DNA of 64,000 bases from Anagrus nilaparvatae (GCA_022575985.1 JAKSXM010000147.1:19998001-20062000); one strand, 5' to 3'. Shown: positions 12,801 through 25,303, counted from the stretch's first letter. The notes: generated by a model from the sequence alone, not told the origin. Made by a program: numbers and translations.

Positions 12801-12855
12801 TATGGAATATGGATATGAAAAAAAAATCCATTTCTGTCATATTTGCCCAACTCTG

Positions 12856-12863
12856 TTTATTTT
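12856..12863. repeat. Right 8-bp target site duplication (TTTATTTT)
   Basis: Exact copy of 8415-8422, immediately after the right terminus. Confidence 0.8.
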
Positions 12864-13761
12864 ATTCAGATAAAATGTTACGACGTCTCTACGTTTTGAA
12901 GTCAAGGCAAAAAGTCAAAAGTTCTAACGTGGAGACATCATAACTTTTTACCTTAACATAATATAAAATGATTTTTTTTTTTAATTTACAGAAAAATTAT
13001 TTTTTTAGACGCTGATGGGATTATTTTTTTTTATTTACATTTTATTTTTTTATAAGAAATTAAAAAAAAAAAAGTGTTAACGAAAATTTTTAAACGCTTC
13101 ATAAATTATATTGTAGTATGGTTATCGAATGCTATTTTTATAACATATTGCGTGTTTTTTGCAAGTACCCATCAGAGGGAGTATTTTGTTTTTTGACTTT
13201 TCCTATTCTGTCTGCTTGGTAAAAAATTAATAATATATATTTTAAATAAAAATAAATAGACATAAATAAATATACTAAAAATCAATATTATACATCTTTT
13301 TTTAATCATAAATTTTTGATTGATTAAAATAACATTGAATCATAAATGCAATGTTGGATCTACTAAGTGAAATCTCCTGCTATTTTTGACTATGAAAGAG
13401 TTTCACATCAAGTAAGATATATTTAGGTCTTGTGAAAAATTTTTTTGTAAGGAAGCTGGTTTTACACACAGCCAACGTTATGATAAATTCTTAAAAAGGT
13501 ATCGCTGTATATTTTAGATAAAAAATGATTTAACAAAACACTTGGATACATTTCGGAAGGTAAAATTGATAAAGATGGTGTAAAAAAGATGATGGAAGAA
13601 TAAGGTTTTGTTCATGACGTTCAGTATGGGCATGGAATTATACTTCTTCGTTCTCCATGCACATTGTTTGCTTATCTTATTAGGTATTTTTTTTGTAAAA
13701 TAAACAAAAGTTTTATATAAATTATTTCTAATCTTGAAAAAGAATAACATCATTGAAAAAG
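12864..13761. other. AT-rich DNA, no gene recognised
   Basis: No recognisable gene. A + strand stretch at 13570-13720 reads as broken peptide text with stops, and similar text recurs near 14590-14780; both are too decayed to name. Confidence 0.4.
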
Positions 13762-14377
13762 AATAACCAAAAATAGGCTCAAATTAGCCTAAGGAATCCT
13801 AAAATGAAGCTAAAACGTTACTTCGTGTAAAAAAATTTTTCTACTTTTGTGACCTTTTAATTCTATTTCTGGTTCATAACATACGATATTTAATTATGAA
13901 GTAGCCAAATTGTCGTGTCAGTAGCCATATTATAAAATTTACACTAATTATAATTTATGCAAAGATAAATTAATAAAAGCTTAATAAGTATTCATTAACT
14001 GTACTTTAAGTGACAATTTAAATAAGTGATATTTTATAAATACCATGAATCAGGATAAATATACAGATATTTATTCATCATGGTGGGCAAATAATATCGC
14101 CTATTTAAAATATCACCTTAAGTGAAATTAATGTAGAATTATTAAGCTTTTTAACTTAGCATAAATTTTTATATGTGTTTAAAATTGAATATAATACTTG
14201 AATATCAAAACTAAAATATCAATATGGCTACTGAAACGACAATATGGCTACTTAATAATCAAAAATCCAAAATAGAATTCAGAGATCGAAAAAAGTAGAA
14301 AAATTTTGTTACATAAAGTTTTCTTTTAGATTCACTTCAGGATTCCTTAGGCTAATTTGAGCCTATTTCTGGTTATT
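13762..14377. mobile_element. Foldback MITE (~616 bp)
   Basis: AATAACCAAAAATAGGCTCA at the left and its near-complement TGAGCCTATTTCTGGTTATT at the right begin long inverted arms. They share AATTAGCCTAAGGAATCCT, and further in GTAGCCATATT pairs with AATATGGCTAC. The middle is AT-rich and non-coding. No target duplication could be fixed. Confidence 0.65.
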
Positions 14378-15075
14378 TGAGTTTATTGAGTCCATTTCTT
14401 AATACTCAAGTAAATCCACATATAAAAATTCAAAAGCTTTTAGAAATAGTTAATTTTTTATCATATATAAACCTTTATAGCAATTTATTCTTCTCCATCA
14501 CAGCATTTAATTGAATTCTATTTTAATAAAACTGATTTACCAGTTATAGTTGACATCAAATTTAAATGTATGATCGGTAACAAAATAAAAGTGCATATTA
14601 AAAAGACGGAGATAATCTTATACACATTATTCCATCTTCTGCTGGAATTATTGAAGGTAGACTGATTAAGATTATAAAGTCTACAATATTAACCAAGAAC
14701 AAAAATCTTATTAGATATTTTTTTTCTTCAAATAAACAAAAGTTTTGTATAAAATATTTATAATTTTTGTATATAAGCTTTAGCAAAATCATGATATTTC
14801 TTTTAAAAATGTTAAATTATATATTCATTATTATTAAATCGCAGTAATTAATTATATTAAATTTTTGCTATATATATAATAATTGTGAAATTATTGACAT
14901 TCTGATTATAAAATTAAAATATCAAAATGAATATAAAAAATATTTTAAAATTATTCGTATTCGTAAAATCATTGTAAATATTTATATATTAAAAAACCCG
15001 CTATAACATAATATTACCAGTTTTAATAGCGGTTTATTAAAATAAAAATGAAAAATTATTCTTATATTTGAATAA
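14378..15075. other. AT-rich DNA, no gene recognised
   Basis: No recognisable gene or element; only short ORFs rich in K, I, F and N codons. Confidence 0.4.
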
Positions 15076-15273
15076 ATTTCTCGTAATTCAATTTTTAAAA
15101 GAGGGCTCTCTCTTTGTTTACAAAGTGGTAAAAAAGTCACCAAAATCTTTATCATCAATTCATATGAAGATAGTGAAAACGAAAACCCTTTAAGGGAAGT
15201 TAAAGATAGTAAAAAAGAACAGAATTTTAGTTATTCTGAAGATTTTTTTGATGATATTCCAGATGAAGATTAG
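15076..15273 (+). pseudogene. Possible exon of a decayed gene, acidic C-terminal segment
   Basis: A 65-codon open segment without an ATG ends at TAG 15271-15273. Its later part is strongly acidic and lysine-rich (for example YEDSENENPLREVKDSKKEQ), unlike the surrounding low-complexity translations. It is followed within 1 kb by other protein-like pieces on the same strand, so it may be an exon of a pseudogene. I do not recognise the family. Confidence 0.3.
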
Positions 15274-15555
15274 CTTATTGGATTATAAATGAGATTATGA
15301 TGGTATCATGTAAAAAAGCACGTGTGACATAACCTATACATAGTACATATATGATAATATGAATCGCGTAAGTAAATATATTTTTAATGTAAAATAAATT
15401 AATCACTTTGTATTTAAATTTGTTTTTTAATATTCTGTCAATCTTGAATTTACTAATAAAAACTATTTTTGTAGGTAATTTTTGCAAATTACAATTTATT
15501 AAAATTCAAAACTTCATACCTTATGGTAAATTTAATATTATTATAAATTATTATT

Positions 15556-16115
15556 ATATTTTAGAACTGTTAGAAGATCTTTTAGCCCAAAAACTATCAG
15601 AAACTGATGCTGTTAAATCAATATTATATAATTGATGGAGTTCCGATACCAGAACCAAAACGTTAGAAAAATTGCAATCTATAATAGAAAAAATGCATGG
15701 AGATTTTGAAAGTGAAGAAAATAAAAACTTGTTCTATATTGAAAAAGAAATAAGTGTAAACATAAAGTTAAAATGTTCTATACATAATGATAAAAGCACC
15801 AAAGATATAATATGCCAAAAATAAATACTGAGTGTTACTATGTGAACCTTGTATTTCTAGTTATCTGACATTACTGCAAAAAAATATGGATAATTTTAGT
15901 GCTTGTTTAGCTTACATGTCTGAAACAGAAAATAAAGACCATTCTCCAGCATCTGTTATTAGTAATCCATAACCATATCAATTAAATTCAAATCGTTTAT
16001 CTTTCATGTCAACGGTAACCAATTTAAGTTCTGCAACAAGCGCAACTTCACTTGTTAAAAAAATATTAAAAAAAGAAATCCCCAATTCACAATTCCGCAA
16101 GGATTCATGAAGAAA
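15556..16115 (+). pseudogene. Protein-like pieces with in-frame stops
   Basis: After an acceptor-like TTATATTTTAG, a leucine/lysine/glutamate-rich reading begins (LEDLLAQKLSETDAVKSI), meets a TGA near 15634, and continues in the same frame (LEKLQSIIEKMHGDFESEEN) to a TAA near 15824. A further piece starting MDNFSACLAYMSETENKDHS lies at 15885, again with internal stops. The amino-acid composition looks like real protein that has lost its frame. Function unknown. Confidence 0.35.
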
Positions 16116-16388
16116 GAAAATACAAAAAAACTAAAAATTGAAAATTCAGAAGTATTATTAAATTGCGAAGCTTGTGAAAAATTAGCCATTGAATGGAAAC
16201 ATATGGTCGTTTATAAGTAATGGAATTTATAAATGCATAAATGAAGAGTTAATTTAAAATGATTTCCTGAATGAATTAGTTGATGATATAAAGCATAAGA
16301 TCATAGAGTAAAATAAAGTAATATAAATTAGTAATATAACTAAAATATAAGCTCAAAGAGCTCTAGAAATTCAAAGTTAGAAGATGCA

Positions 16389-16613
16389 TTGCATAATTCA
16401 GTTGGTAAATCAGGTTCAAATAAAAAAAGTAAGGATTCAGTTGCACTAATAACATCAAACAAAAAACCAAGACCCTTCAGTTCTTGGGGAATCTTCCAAT
16501 GGCAAAAAAATTTTCAATTATTCACGGTGATGCTCCAGTTAATGTTAAATTTTTATGAAGTAAGATGTGGTCATGGTCCAGCTTTACTCAGTAAGCCTCA
16601 GTTGATTTTATAA
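16389..16613 (+). CDS. 74-codon ORF, unknown, possibly part of the same decayed gene
   Basis: ATG at 16389 opens 74 codons, moderately polar at the N-terminus (HNSVGKSGSNKKSKDSVALI) and with few low-complexity residues. It has no recognisable domain. It lies between other protein-like fragments on the same strand and may be an exon remnant rather than a separate gene. Confidence 0.2.
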   Translation: MHNSVGKSGSNKKSKDSVALITSNKKPRPFSSWGIFQWQKNFQLFTVMLQLMLNFYEVRCGHGPALLSKPQLIL

Positions 16614-16682
16614 TGTGTAATTTCTATTTAATTTATTATTTTATTTTATTTAAGTATATAGTACTTGCTGGATAAGAAACAA

Positions 16683-16793
16683 TGTCTGGTGCTTTTGAAT
16701 TTGTCGACAAAAATGATTTTACAGTTATGAATTTAACTCATCATTACCAGTGTTCAGATGTTGATAAGGGATTTTACGGAATGGTAATTTAAA
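16683..16793 (+). pseudogene. Possible exon remnant
   Basis: ATG at 16683 opens 36 codons (MSGAFEFVDKNDFTVMNLTH and on), then a GTAATT that could be a splice donor with a stop right behind it. Same strand and spacing as the neighbouring pieces. Unknown function. Confidence 0.25.
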
Positions 16794-17307
16794 AATAAAT
16801 TTATTTGCGAAGTAATCAAACTATAATGTACCTGTCAATGTATAGTTTTTTTACAAGAATATTAAAATTGTAATGTTTAATAGAAACATTTTTTTACTAA
16901 AACATTTTTTAAGAAAGAGTTTTATAAGTTCATCAAAGATCATGTACTTTGTGTGGTGTTAATTCAATCTCTATAGTAGTTGTCAAAGTGTATAGACTAT
17001 GGCACTTTGAATTCTATAATTACATATGAGATCTTTAAATAAAAAAAAATTTTGTGTATTCTACACTATAATTCTCGATATAATTGTTTTCATAAAAAAA
17101 TTACTCGTGGATAGGTGCAATATAGTTTGGTTACCTAAAGTATTTTAAATTATTTGTAAGTTACAATTATATATATATTTCAATGTATAATTTTTCATAA
17201 CAATTAATAATGTAATCAAATTCTTACATCTCTTGAAAAAAGAGGTGCAAATCTCTTAATCTCTGAAACGTAGAGTAAATTTTAAATTTAAAATAATCTA
17301 TTTTCTC

Positions 17308-17548
17308 AAAATAATTGTTTTTACTAGTCGAACCTACTATCAGTATTGACCACTACATTATTGATAGAAGGACATTAGTGAGAGATTAAGATGTGTTCAA
17401 GGAGTTTGAAAGAGACCGGATAAAGTGGTTTTTATTTTTTATAAGAGGAGTGGTATATAGAAAAATTGACAAAATTTTTTTTCCTTATTTTGGTATCATC
17501 ATTTGATTATCAATAATTAAAATACTAAATAGTAATAAGTTTTATTAA
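17308..17548. repeat. ~240-bp direct repeat, copy 1
   Basis: Shares TGTTTTTACTAGTCGAACCT, AAGGACATTAGTGAGAGATT and following sequence with 19577-19815 at high identity and the same order. Nature unknown. Confidence 0.8.
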
Positions 17549-17662
17549 ATGTTTAATGAATAAATTATAATGTGGGTTATAAATTTATTTCTAGTTTTAA
17601 ATTTTAAATTCTATACTTTATTAGACATTTTTTATTTAAAAAAAAATTTATTTTTTCCATAG

Positions 17663-18045
17663 ATAGTGAACATGTATTACGTTGATGTGAGTTATAAGCT
17701 CAGTGATACGATCTCCTCTAAAAAATACAATCTACTCTTTGCTGTCGTCACTTTTACCAAGGAATTGAAATTGGCAAAACTTATGTTCAATATTACTACA
17801 TTAAAAATATAAATATTGAGCATTCTATTGAGGTATAATCAATTTTTGATATATTTATTCTTTTTTACAAATTACTAAAAATTTTTTTCTTTTTTTTTTT
17901 TTAATAGGTGTATCAGGGGACAGCAAAGCTTCAATTTCGTGGGCACAGATAATTTATAAAAAAAGCAATCGTTTTGCAATAATATATATGTTCAATGCAA
18001 CAGCTGAGATTCTATATTTTATATTATCGAATCTACGTAGCCAAA
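17663..18045 (+). pseudogene. Two possible exons bounded by splice-like signals
   Basis: After TTTTTTCCATAG an open segment reads with normal-looking composition (YVDVSYKLSDTISSKKYNLL) from about 17663 to 17812. A second segment follows a long T tract ending AATAG near 17909 and reads VSGDSKASISWAQIIYKKSN to about 18045, where AAAGTAAAT could be a donor. The pyrimidine-AG arrangement before both is what introns of AT-rich genomes look like. Family not recognised. Confidence 0.3.
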
Positions 18046-18242
18046 AAGTAAATTTAATTTTAAATTAATTTTTAATTATTTTATATGCTTCTCAGTAATA
18101 TAATTTATACTTTCAGTTTCTTTATATTGTGCAAATATAAGGTGAAAATTTAAAGTAATTTTATTTAAAATAATGATAGGCCATGGCTCATAGGTATGTT
18201 AGATACTAATTTATTAAAAATATTATTCTAAATATATAAATA

Positions 18243-18711
18243 AAGGTATCCCAACCTAATAATGCTTTAAAAAGTAGATATAAATAAGGGGTCCAATATA
18301 GATTTTTTTAAAAATAAACATGAAATCCATCAAGTTTATCTAAATCTCATTTTTATTAAATATTTCCTCTTTATAAAATATAATTAAGAAATCAGCCATT
18401 TGTCGAATGATTCATATTATTTTTCCTCTATAGTTTTGTAAATTTTAATTTTATTTTTGAAAGATTAGTTTTTTATGATAGAAATGAAGCATAGATGACT
18501 CGACTAAGAAAAAATATTCTTTTTAAAAAAGAGCGATAAGTAAGTTCTTACTCCTGTGCCAATAAATATAATAAATAAATCAAAGAAATAATTTTTTCTA
18601 TGTTAAATTGTAAACTTTTGTGTAAATATAAAAATATATTAGTTTATTAAGTTTCACAATATAATTTAATTCAAGACAAATTTCATAAATTATCAACAGT
18701 TGGGATACCTT
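18243..18711. mobile_element. MITE with 13-bp inverted ends and TA duplication
   Basis: AAGGTATCCCAAC at 18243 is complementary to GTTGGGATACCTT ending at 18711, and both ends are bordered by TA (18241-18242, 18712-18713). The interior (about 440 bp) is AT-rich and non-coding. The layout fits a Tc1/mariner-type MITE. Confidence 0.65.
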
Positions 18712-18713
18712 TA

Positions 18714-19576
18714 CATTATTTTGTCGTTAAAAAATAAATACTAATAAACTTATTCAATATTGCATGTTAAAAAATTATTTTTTTCTTAGAAACATAAGCT
18801 TAATTTATAATTTAAATTAGGCTAAGATTTTAATAAGAATGTAATTTAGAGATCTATACCACCAAAGAATATATTAGTAGTAATATTATATTCTTTGATA
18901 CCACTTAAATGATTTGTACAACTTTTTAAAGTATTGAGTTATTAAAATAAAAATAATTGTAATAAGTAAAATCTTAATTAAAAAAAGTGTATAAACAAAA
19001 TGATTATAAATGATTATAAAAAAAAAAATACAAATGCTGTTGCGCTTATTTTCAATTAAATATGAAAATAATAGCAGTTAAATGAATAGAAATATTATTT
19101 TTGTTTTATGTTTCTTTTATTAATTTCTTATAATTATTAAAAATAAAAAGGATCAAGTTTTTGAAACACTTGTTTATTAAAAAATTTATGTAAAATTGAT
19201 TTGCAAAAATGGTAATAAAAAAAGTAAAGAAAAAAAAATCTTTAAAAAAAAATATGTATTTTAGTATAATTATATTATTATTATAATTTCATTGTAATAA
19301 TTTAATAATTAGCAAATAAATTTAGCTCTAGTATATTTTTATGATTAAAAATGTAATGATTACTATTTTTATTTATCTTTATCACATAAGAGATGTATGC
19401 TTTCTTAAATACCTAATGCGTAAAGTGAAACTTTTGTAAAACAGAATTGGTGTACATAAAATATACATATTCTTACATTAATCTGCATAAATGAATCAAT
19501 TTAATCAGTGCGTAGAAATTGCTAAGATTTGTTGTTGTTTTAGAACAATGATTTAACATTAACTTTTTAAAAAGCA
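18714..19576. other. AT-rich DNA, no gene recognised
   Basis: Nothing beyond AT-rich sequence and short hairpins. Confidence 0.4.
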
Positions 19577-19815
19577 AATAATTGTTTTTACTAGTCGAAC
19601 CTACTATCATAATTGAATGGCCATAACATTATTGATAGAAGGACATTAGTGAGAGATTAAGATGTGTTCAAGGAGTTTGAAAGAGACCCGATAAAGTGGT
19701 TTTTATTACTAATAAGAGTGGTCTATAAAAAATTTGACAAAACTCTTTTTTTCTTATTTTTGTATCATCAATTGATTATCAATAATTGAGATACTGTAAT
19801 AGTAATAAGTATGAT
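19577..19815. repeat. ~240-bp direct repeat, copy 2
   Basis: Second copy of 17308-17548, 2.27 kb away, same orientation, with small indels. Confidence 0.8.
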
Positions 19816-20640
19816 TTTATAACAATTTTTTTTGCGTTGTAAAATATTTTTAAAATATGAAGCTACAGTGTTTTTTATATAATTTACAATTTGGATATAT
19901 TTGCATGATAAAATAAATCTTTGTTACTGCATGATAAAGCATGATGAAAATAAAAGTTGACAATATGAAACCTAAATACAACAAAAGTAATTTCTTTTTA
20001 GAAATTTTAAATATTTGTTATGTTTTTCTTATTATTAATATATTATTTAAATATATATTCTTATTAAATTCATCTTTTACAAATAAGTTATGTTTATACT
20101 AAAAAACTTATATAATATTGCATGTATTACCCAGCCGTTAAAAATTAAGATGTGTTTTACGTTTCAAATATTTTATATAACTTTAATTGTTAAAGAAATT
20201 GGTATTATATAAATTAAAAAGCTACTAATGCATAAAAAATGTTTTTATTTTTTTTATACAGACTTTTTCTTTGCGTTTACTTTACTTTTTTTTTACATTC
20301 ATAATAAACCAGTCACTTTAAAATTCTCCTTCGTTAATAGTTTTTTTTTTGTATAAACTTATTTGTTCAAAAAATATTTCATTTACAAATTACTTTGCAT
20401 GATCTTCAAAATTTGCATTGAAATGAAAAAAATTTCCACCAAGAAATTTAAAATTTTTTAAGTTCATTTTATCTGATAAAAATAATTTTGCATGCAGTAG
20501 AACTTAAATGAATTTATCAAAATGAAGTTTAATATTGATTCAAGTTTTTATAAATTTTAAAGCTTTTGGTTTTTATGCATGCTAAGTTACTAACATTTAA
20601 TTTTATAAAAATCTTTTTGCGAAAAATAAAAAAAAAAGTT
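19816..20640. other. AT-rich DNA, no gene recognised
   Basis: No ORF, element end or repeat that I could define. Confidence 0.4.
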
Positions 20641-20642
20641 TT

Positions 20643-20780
20643 TGAGGTTACTCGAATTTGAAATCTGATTCGTGTTGTGGAGCAGACGACTATTTACATA
20701 ACATAATCTATGTATGTAATGTGATGCGTCTTCTGCTTTTGTGACATGGTCACGTAAATATTCGAGTAGCCCCTCTATAA
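20643..20780. repeat. Short foldback element
   Basis: GAGGTTACTCGAAT at the left pairs imperfectly with ATTCGAGTAGCCCCTC at the right, and GAGCAGACGAC pairs with GCGTCTTCTGCTT inside. It is richer in GC than its flanks. Probably a small inverted-repeat element; class unknown. Confidence 0.45.
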
Positions 20781-20819
20781 TAGAGCGAATATTTCGTGGT
20801 GAATTTAAGTCATTTTGGC

Positions 20820-22350
20820 CCTTAAGACAAACGAATGAAATTTTATGAAATTTTTTAATTCTTAAATTTTTTAATTTTTTAATTTTTTAATTTTTAAATT
20901 TAAAATTTTTTTTTTAAAACACACAAATGAAATTTTAGGAAATTTATAAAGTTTAGGACAAACAATATGACTTTTGCAATAAAATATTTTTTTAATAAAT
21001 TTATTTATTTCGTGTTTAAAACACAGAAATGAAATATTATGAAATTTATAAAATTTTGGACAATCAACATGACTTTTGCAATAAAATATTTTTATTGAAA
21101 ATTTCTTTATTTCGGTTTTAAAACACACAAATGAAATTTTATGAAATTTATAAAGTTTTGGACAATTATTATATGAATTTATGAATATTATATTATAATA
21201 TTATATAAATTAATAACATTCTTATTTATATATTCATATAACAATCTAAATATAATAATTAACATTAAATTACAAAAAAATTTATCATTTAAAATTTTTT
21301 TTTAATATCTGAGACAAAATATATATATTATTATATTATTTTATATAACAAGAAATATATATTGAAAATTTTTTGACTTTTATCAAGTTGTGAACAATCA
21401 ATATGACTTTTGCAATAAAAGATTTTTTTTGGAAATATTTATTTTTTTATGTTTAAGACAGACGAATGAAATTTTATGAACTTTTCATATATAAAATGAA
21501 GTAAAATATACATTGGAAATTTATAAAGTTTTGGACAATCCATATGACTTTTGCAATAAAATATTTTTTTTGAAAATTTTCATTATTTCATATTTAAAAC
21601 AAACGAATGAAATTTTATGATATTTTCATAGAAAAAACTAAATAAAATAAACAATTACAATTTATAAAGTTATGAACAATCAATATGACTTTTGCAATAA
21701 AATATTTTTTTTTAATGATATTTACATTGACGAAAAAAAAATAAAAGATAAATTGACAATTTATACAGTTTGAATTCTATGAACTTTTCATATATAAAAC
21801 GAAGTAAAATATAGATTGGAAATTTATTAAGTTTTGGACAATCAATATGACTTTTGCAATAAAATAATTTTTTTGAAAATTTTTATTATTTCCTAATTAA
21901 AACAAAAGAATGAAATTTTAAGATATTTTCATAAAATTTTTGACAATCAATATGACTTTTGCAATAAAATATTTTTTTTGAAAATTTTTATTATTTCATA
22001 TTTAAAACAAACGAATGAAATTTTACGAACTTTTCATATATAAAATGAAGTAAAATATACATTGGAAATTTATTAAGTTTTGGACAATCAATATGACTTT
22101 TGCAATAAGATAAATTGACAATTTATAAAGTTTGAATTATATGAACTTTTCATATATAAGACGAAATAAAATATACATTGGAAATTTATAAAGATGTGGA
22201 CAATCCATATGACTTTGTCAATAAAATATTTTTAGGAAATTTATTTATTTCGTGTTTAAAAAAGACAGATGAAATTTTATGAAATTTTCATATATAAAAC
22301 TTTCATAAGTTTTGGACAATCAATATGACTTTTGCAATAAAATATTTTTT
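20820..22350. repeat. Satellite array 1 (ATATGACTTTTGC family)
   Basis: At least ten diverged units of roughly 110-150 bp carry CAATATGACTTTTGCAATAA, an AAACAAACGAATGAAATTTT segment and TTTTCATATATAAAA. The array is interrupted around 21170-21380 and ends abruptly at a piggyBac-like MITE. A flank-related fragment occurs at 8083. Confidence 0.8.
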
Positions 22351-23119
22351 TTAACCCATTAAGTCCGAAGGCCTTTTTTACGTGTCGATTTGTAAGCCGC
22401 TTCAAAAAATATATTAAATACTAGAAATTATAAATAAAATGATGGTCCCTTAAGTAAAAAGAGTTGCTTTTTAAGAATCCGAGGTCAGATTTTCGATTTA
22501 GACTTCTGGAAAGTCAGTACAGCGGGTCAAAGTTGTCCAAAATTATAAAAAAAACGTTACATAAAAACCTGATTATTATGTTACAAAACGCTGTAATTTT
22601 ACTAAAAACCGCTACATTTTTATTTATTTAATGTTTAGAACTTATATTTTCAACGCGAGAAAAAATTTCCAAAATGGTGGATATAAAATTTTTAGAAAAA
22701 TTTGTTGGAAAAAGTTAATAATGTTAAAATTAAAGATAATATACGAGTAAGTATAAGATGGACTCTGGATGCGAATGAAAAATTATATTTTCACTTTCCA
22801 AAATTAAATTTTTTTCTTGTGGTGAAAGTTCAAAACATTAAATAAATGGAAATTTATCGATTTTTTGTAAAATTACAGCATTTTGTAACATAATAATCAG
22901 GTCTTTTACGTAACATTTTTTTTATAATTTTGGCCAACTTTGACCCGCTGTACTGACTTTCCAGAAGTCTAAATCGAAAATCTGACCTCAGATTCTTAAA
23001 AAGCAACTCTTTTTACTTAAGGGACCATCATTTTATTTATAATTTCTAGTATTTAATATATTTTTTGAAGGGGTTTACAAATCGACACGTAAAAAAGGCC
23101 TTCGGACTTAATGGGTTAA
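22351..23119. mobile_element. piggyBac-like MITE 1, TTAA-flanked hairpin
   Basis: TTAA then CCCATTAAGTCCGAAGGCC begins the left arm, and GGCCTTCGGACTTAATGGG then TTAA closes the right. The arms are complementary for about 300 bp around a short centre. TTAA target sites with CCC/GGG termini are the hallmark of piggyBac-type elements. No transposase is present. It separates two unrelated satellite arrays. Confidence 0.75.
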
Positions 23120-25130
23120 GTGGTACTCTTAAAGTGGTGTTTATTTTGCTTAATTTAATACTAATATTTCAATGCTATCATTGCATGAAATATTTTACAT
23201 AACAAAATTTCTATAAAAGAGGTCAATATTTGAAAAAAACTAAGTGGGGTATATTTTGCTAAATTCAATACTAATATTTCAATGCTATCATTGCATAAAA
23301 ATATTTTACATTACAAAATTTCTATAAAAGAGGTCAATATTTGAAAACATTTAAGTGGGGTATATTTTAATAAATTCAATACTAATAATTCAATGCTATT
23401 ATTGCATAAAAACCATTAAAATTACAACATTTCTATAAAACAGGACAGTATTCGAAAACATTTAAGTGGGGCATATTCTGCTAAATTCAATAGTAATAAT
23501 TCAACGATATTATGGCATAAAAACACTTGAAATTACAACATTTCTATAAAAAAGGATAGTATTCGAGAACATTTAAGTGGGGAATATTCTGCTAAATTCA
23601 ATGCTAATATTTCAATGCTATCATTGAATAAAAATAATTGAAATTACAACTTTTCTATAAAACAGGACAATATTTGAAAACATTTAAGTGGGGTATATTT
23701 TGCTAAATTCAATACTAATAATTCAATGTTATAAAACAGTATGACAGTTTTCAAAAACATTTAAGTGGGGCAAATTTGCTAAATTCAATACTAAAATTTC
23801 AATGCTATCAATGCTTAAAAACATTGAAATTACAAGTTTACTATAAAACAGGGGAAAAAATATAAAATGGTGTTTATTTTGCTAAATTCAATACTAATAT
23901 TTCAATGCTATCATTGCATAAAAATATATTAAATTAAAAAATTTCTATAAAATAGGTCAATATTTGAAATCATTTAAGTGGGGTATATTTTACTAAATTC
24001 AATACTAATGATTCAATGCTATTATTTCATAAAAACAATTGAAATTACAACATTTCTATAAAAAAGGACAGTATTCGAGAACATTTAAGTGGGGAATATT
24101 CTGCTAAATTCAATACTTATATTTCAATGCTATGATTGCATAAAAATAATTGAAATTACAACTTTTCTATAAAACAGGAAAGTAGTCGAGAATATTTAAG
24201 TGGGGAATATTCTGCTAAATTGAATACTAATATTTCAATGCTACGATTGCATAAAATGATTTGAAATCACAAAATTTCTATAAAACAGGACAGTATTCGA
24301 AAACATTTAAGTGGGGTATATTTTGATAAATTCAATATTAATAATTCAATGCTATTACTGCATAAAAACAATTGAAATTACAACATTTCTATAAAACAGG
24401 ACAATATTTAAAAACATTTAAGTGGGGCAAATTTGCTAAATACAATACTAATATTTCAATGCTATCATTATTATTATTATTATTATTATTCAGTTTATTT
24501 GCCATGACAAAAATTTAGTATACACTCATTTACAATTGAAATATAAATTAATACAATATATGATACAGAAATAATGTTTACAATTTGTATAAGATTTTAA
24601 AATACAATATATGATAAAATTGAAAATAAAAATAATATTCATAATTAGAGTAAATGTTAAAGTAAAATAATTCAAATAAAATCAAATTAAGGTCAACAAC
24701 AATCTGACACTAATAATTAATTGATAAGTATCTATATATCTATATAACAATTGCTATAACGTCAATAAATCTATAAGTAAATAAATAACAGTCAATAATT
24801 ATAACTTATAACTTTTCTATAAAACAGGACAGTATTCGAAAACATTTAAGAGGGGAATATTCTGCTAAATTGAATACTAATATTTCAATGCTACGATTGC
24901 ATAAAATTATTTGAAATTACAAAATTTCTATAAAACTGGACAGTATTCGAAAACATTTAAGTGGGGTATATTTTGATAAATTCAATATTAATAATTCAAT
25001 GCTATTACTGCATAAAAACAATTGAAATTACAACATTTCTATAAAACAGTTCAGTATTCGAGAACATTTAAGTGGGGAATAATCTGCTAATTTCAATACT
25101 AATATTTCAATACTATTATTGCATAAAAAT
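23120..25130. repeat. Satellite array 2 (TTTAAGTGGGG family)
   Basis: About 16 units of ~110 bp share AACATTTAAGTGGGG, GCTAAATTCAATACTAATA, TTTCAATGCTATCATTGCAT and TTTCTATAAAACAGG. Units are diverged by substitutions and small indels. The array is split by an insertion at 24468-24806. Confidence 0.85.
24468..24806 (-). mobile_element. Non-LTR retrotransposon 3'-end fragment, antisense
   Basis: Read on the minus strand, this ends TTTGTCATGGCAAATAAACTG followed by an (AAT)n tail (24468-24491 on the plus strand as TTA repeats). A microsatellite tail after a 3' UTR is typical of several non-LTR families of insects. It interrupts satellite array 2. No coding part remains. Confidence 0.4.
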
Positions 25131-25303
25131 AATTGAAAAAACATTTCATATCTACAACATGAAAATGTTTCAAATATTTCAATCTATATTGTCGGGTGTT
25201 TTATATATGAAAAAATTCGAAAAATTTCATGGAATAAGAAATTGGATATCGGCTGTCTTAAACATTAAAAACCCAAAAATTCAAAAAATTTGACTTTAAG
25301 TCT
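25131..25303. other. AT-rich junction, no gene
   Basis: Short unique sequence after the satellite. The 73-codon ORF at 25072 begins inside satellite and is not credible as a gene. Confidence 0.4.

Larger units (their letters stand above)
8423..12855. mobile_element. hAT-like non-autonomous element with satellite arms
   Basis: Both ends are visible: CAGAGTTGGGCAAATATGAC at 8423 and its reverse complement ending at 12855. They are flanked by a perfect 8-bp direct repeat TTTATTTT (8415-8422 and 12856-12863). A CAGxGxTGGGCA-type terminus with an 8-bp target duplication is characteristic of hAT transposons. The element is 4,433 bp and encodes no transposase. Most of each arm is satellite built on ATATGG words, left arm (about 8440-9695) inverted relative to the right (about 10730-12800). 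The centre holds another inverted pair and a small nested MITE. Confidence 0.85.
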
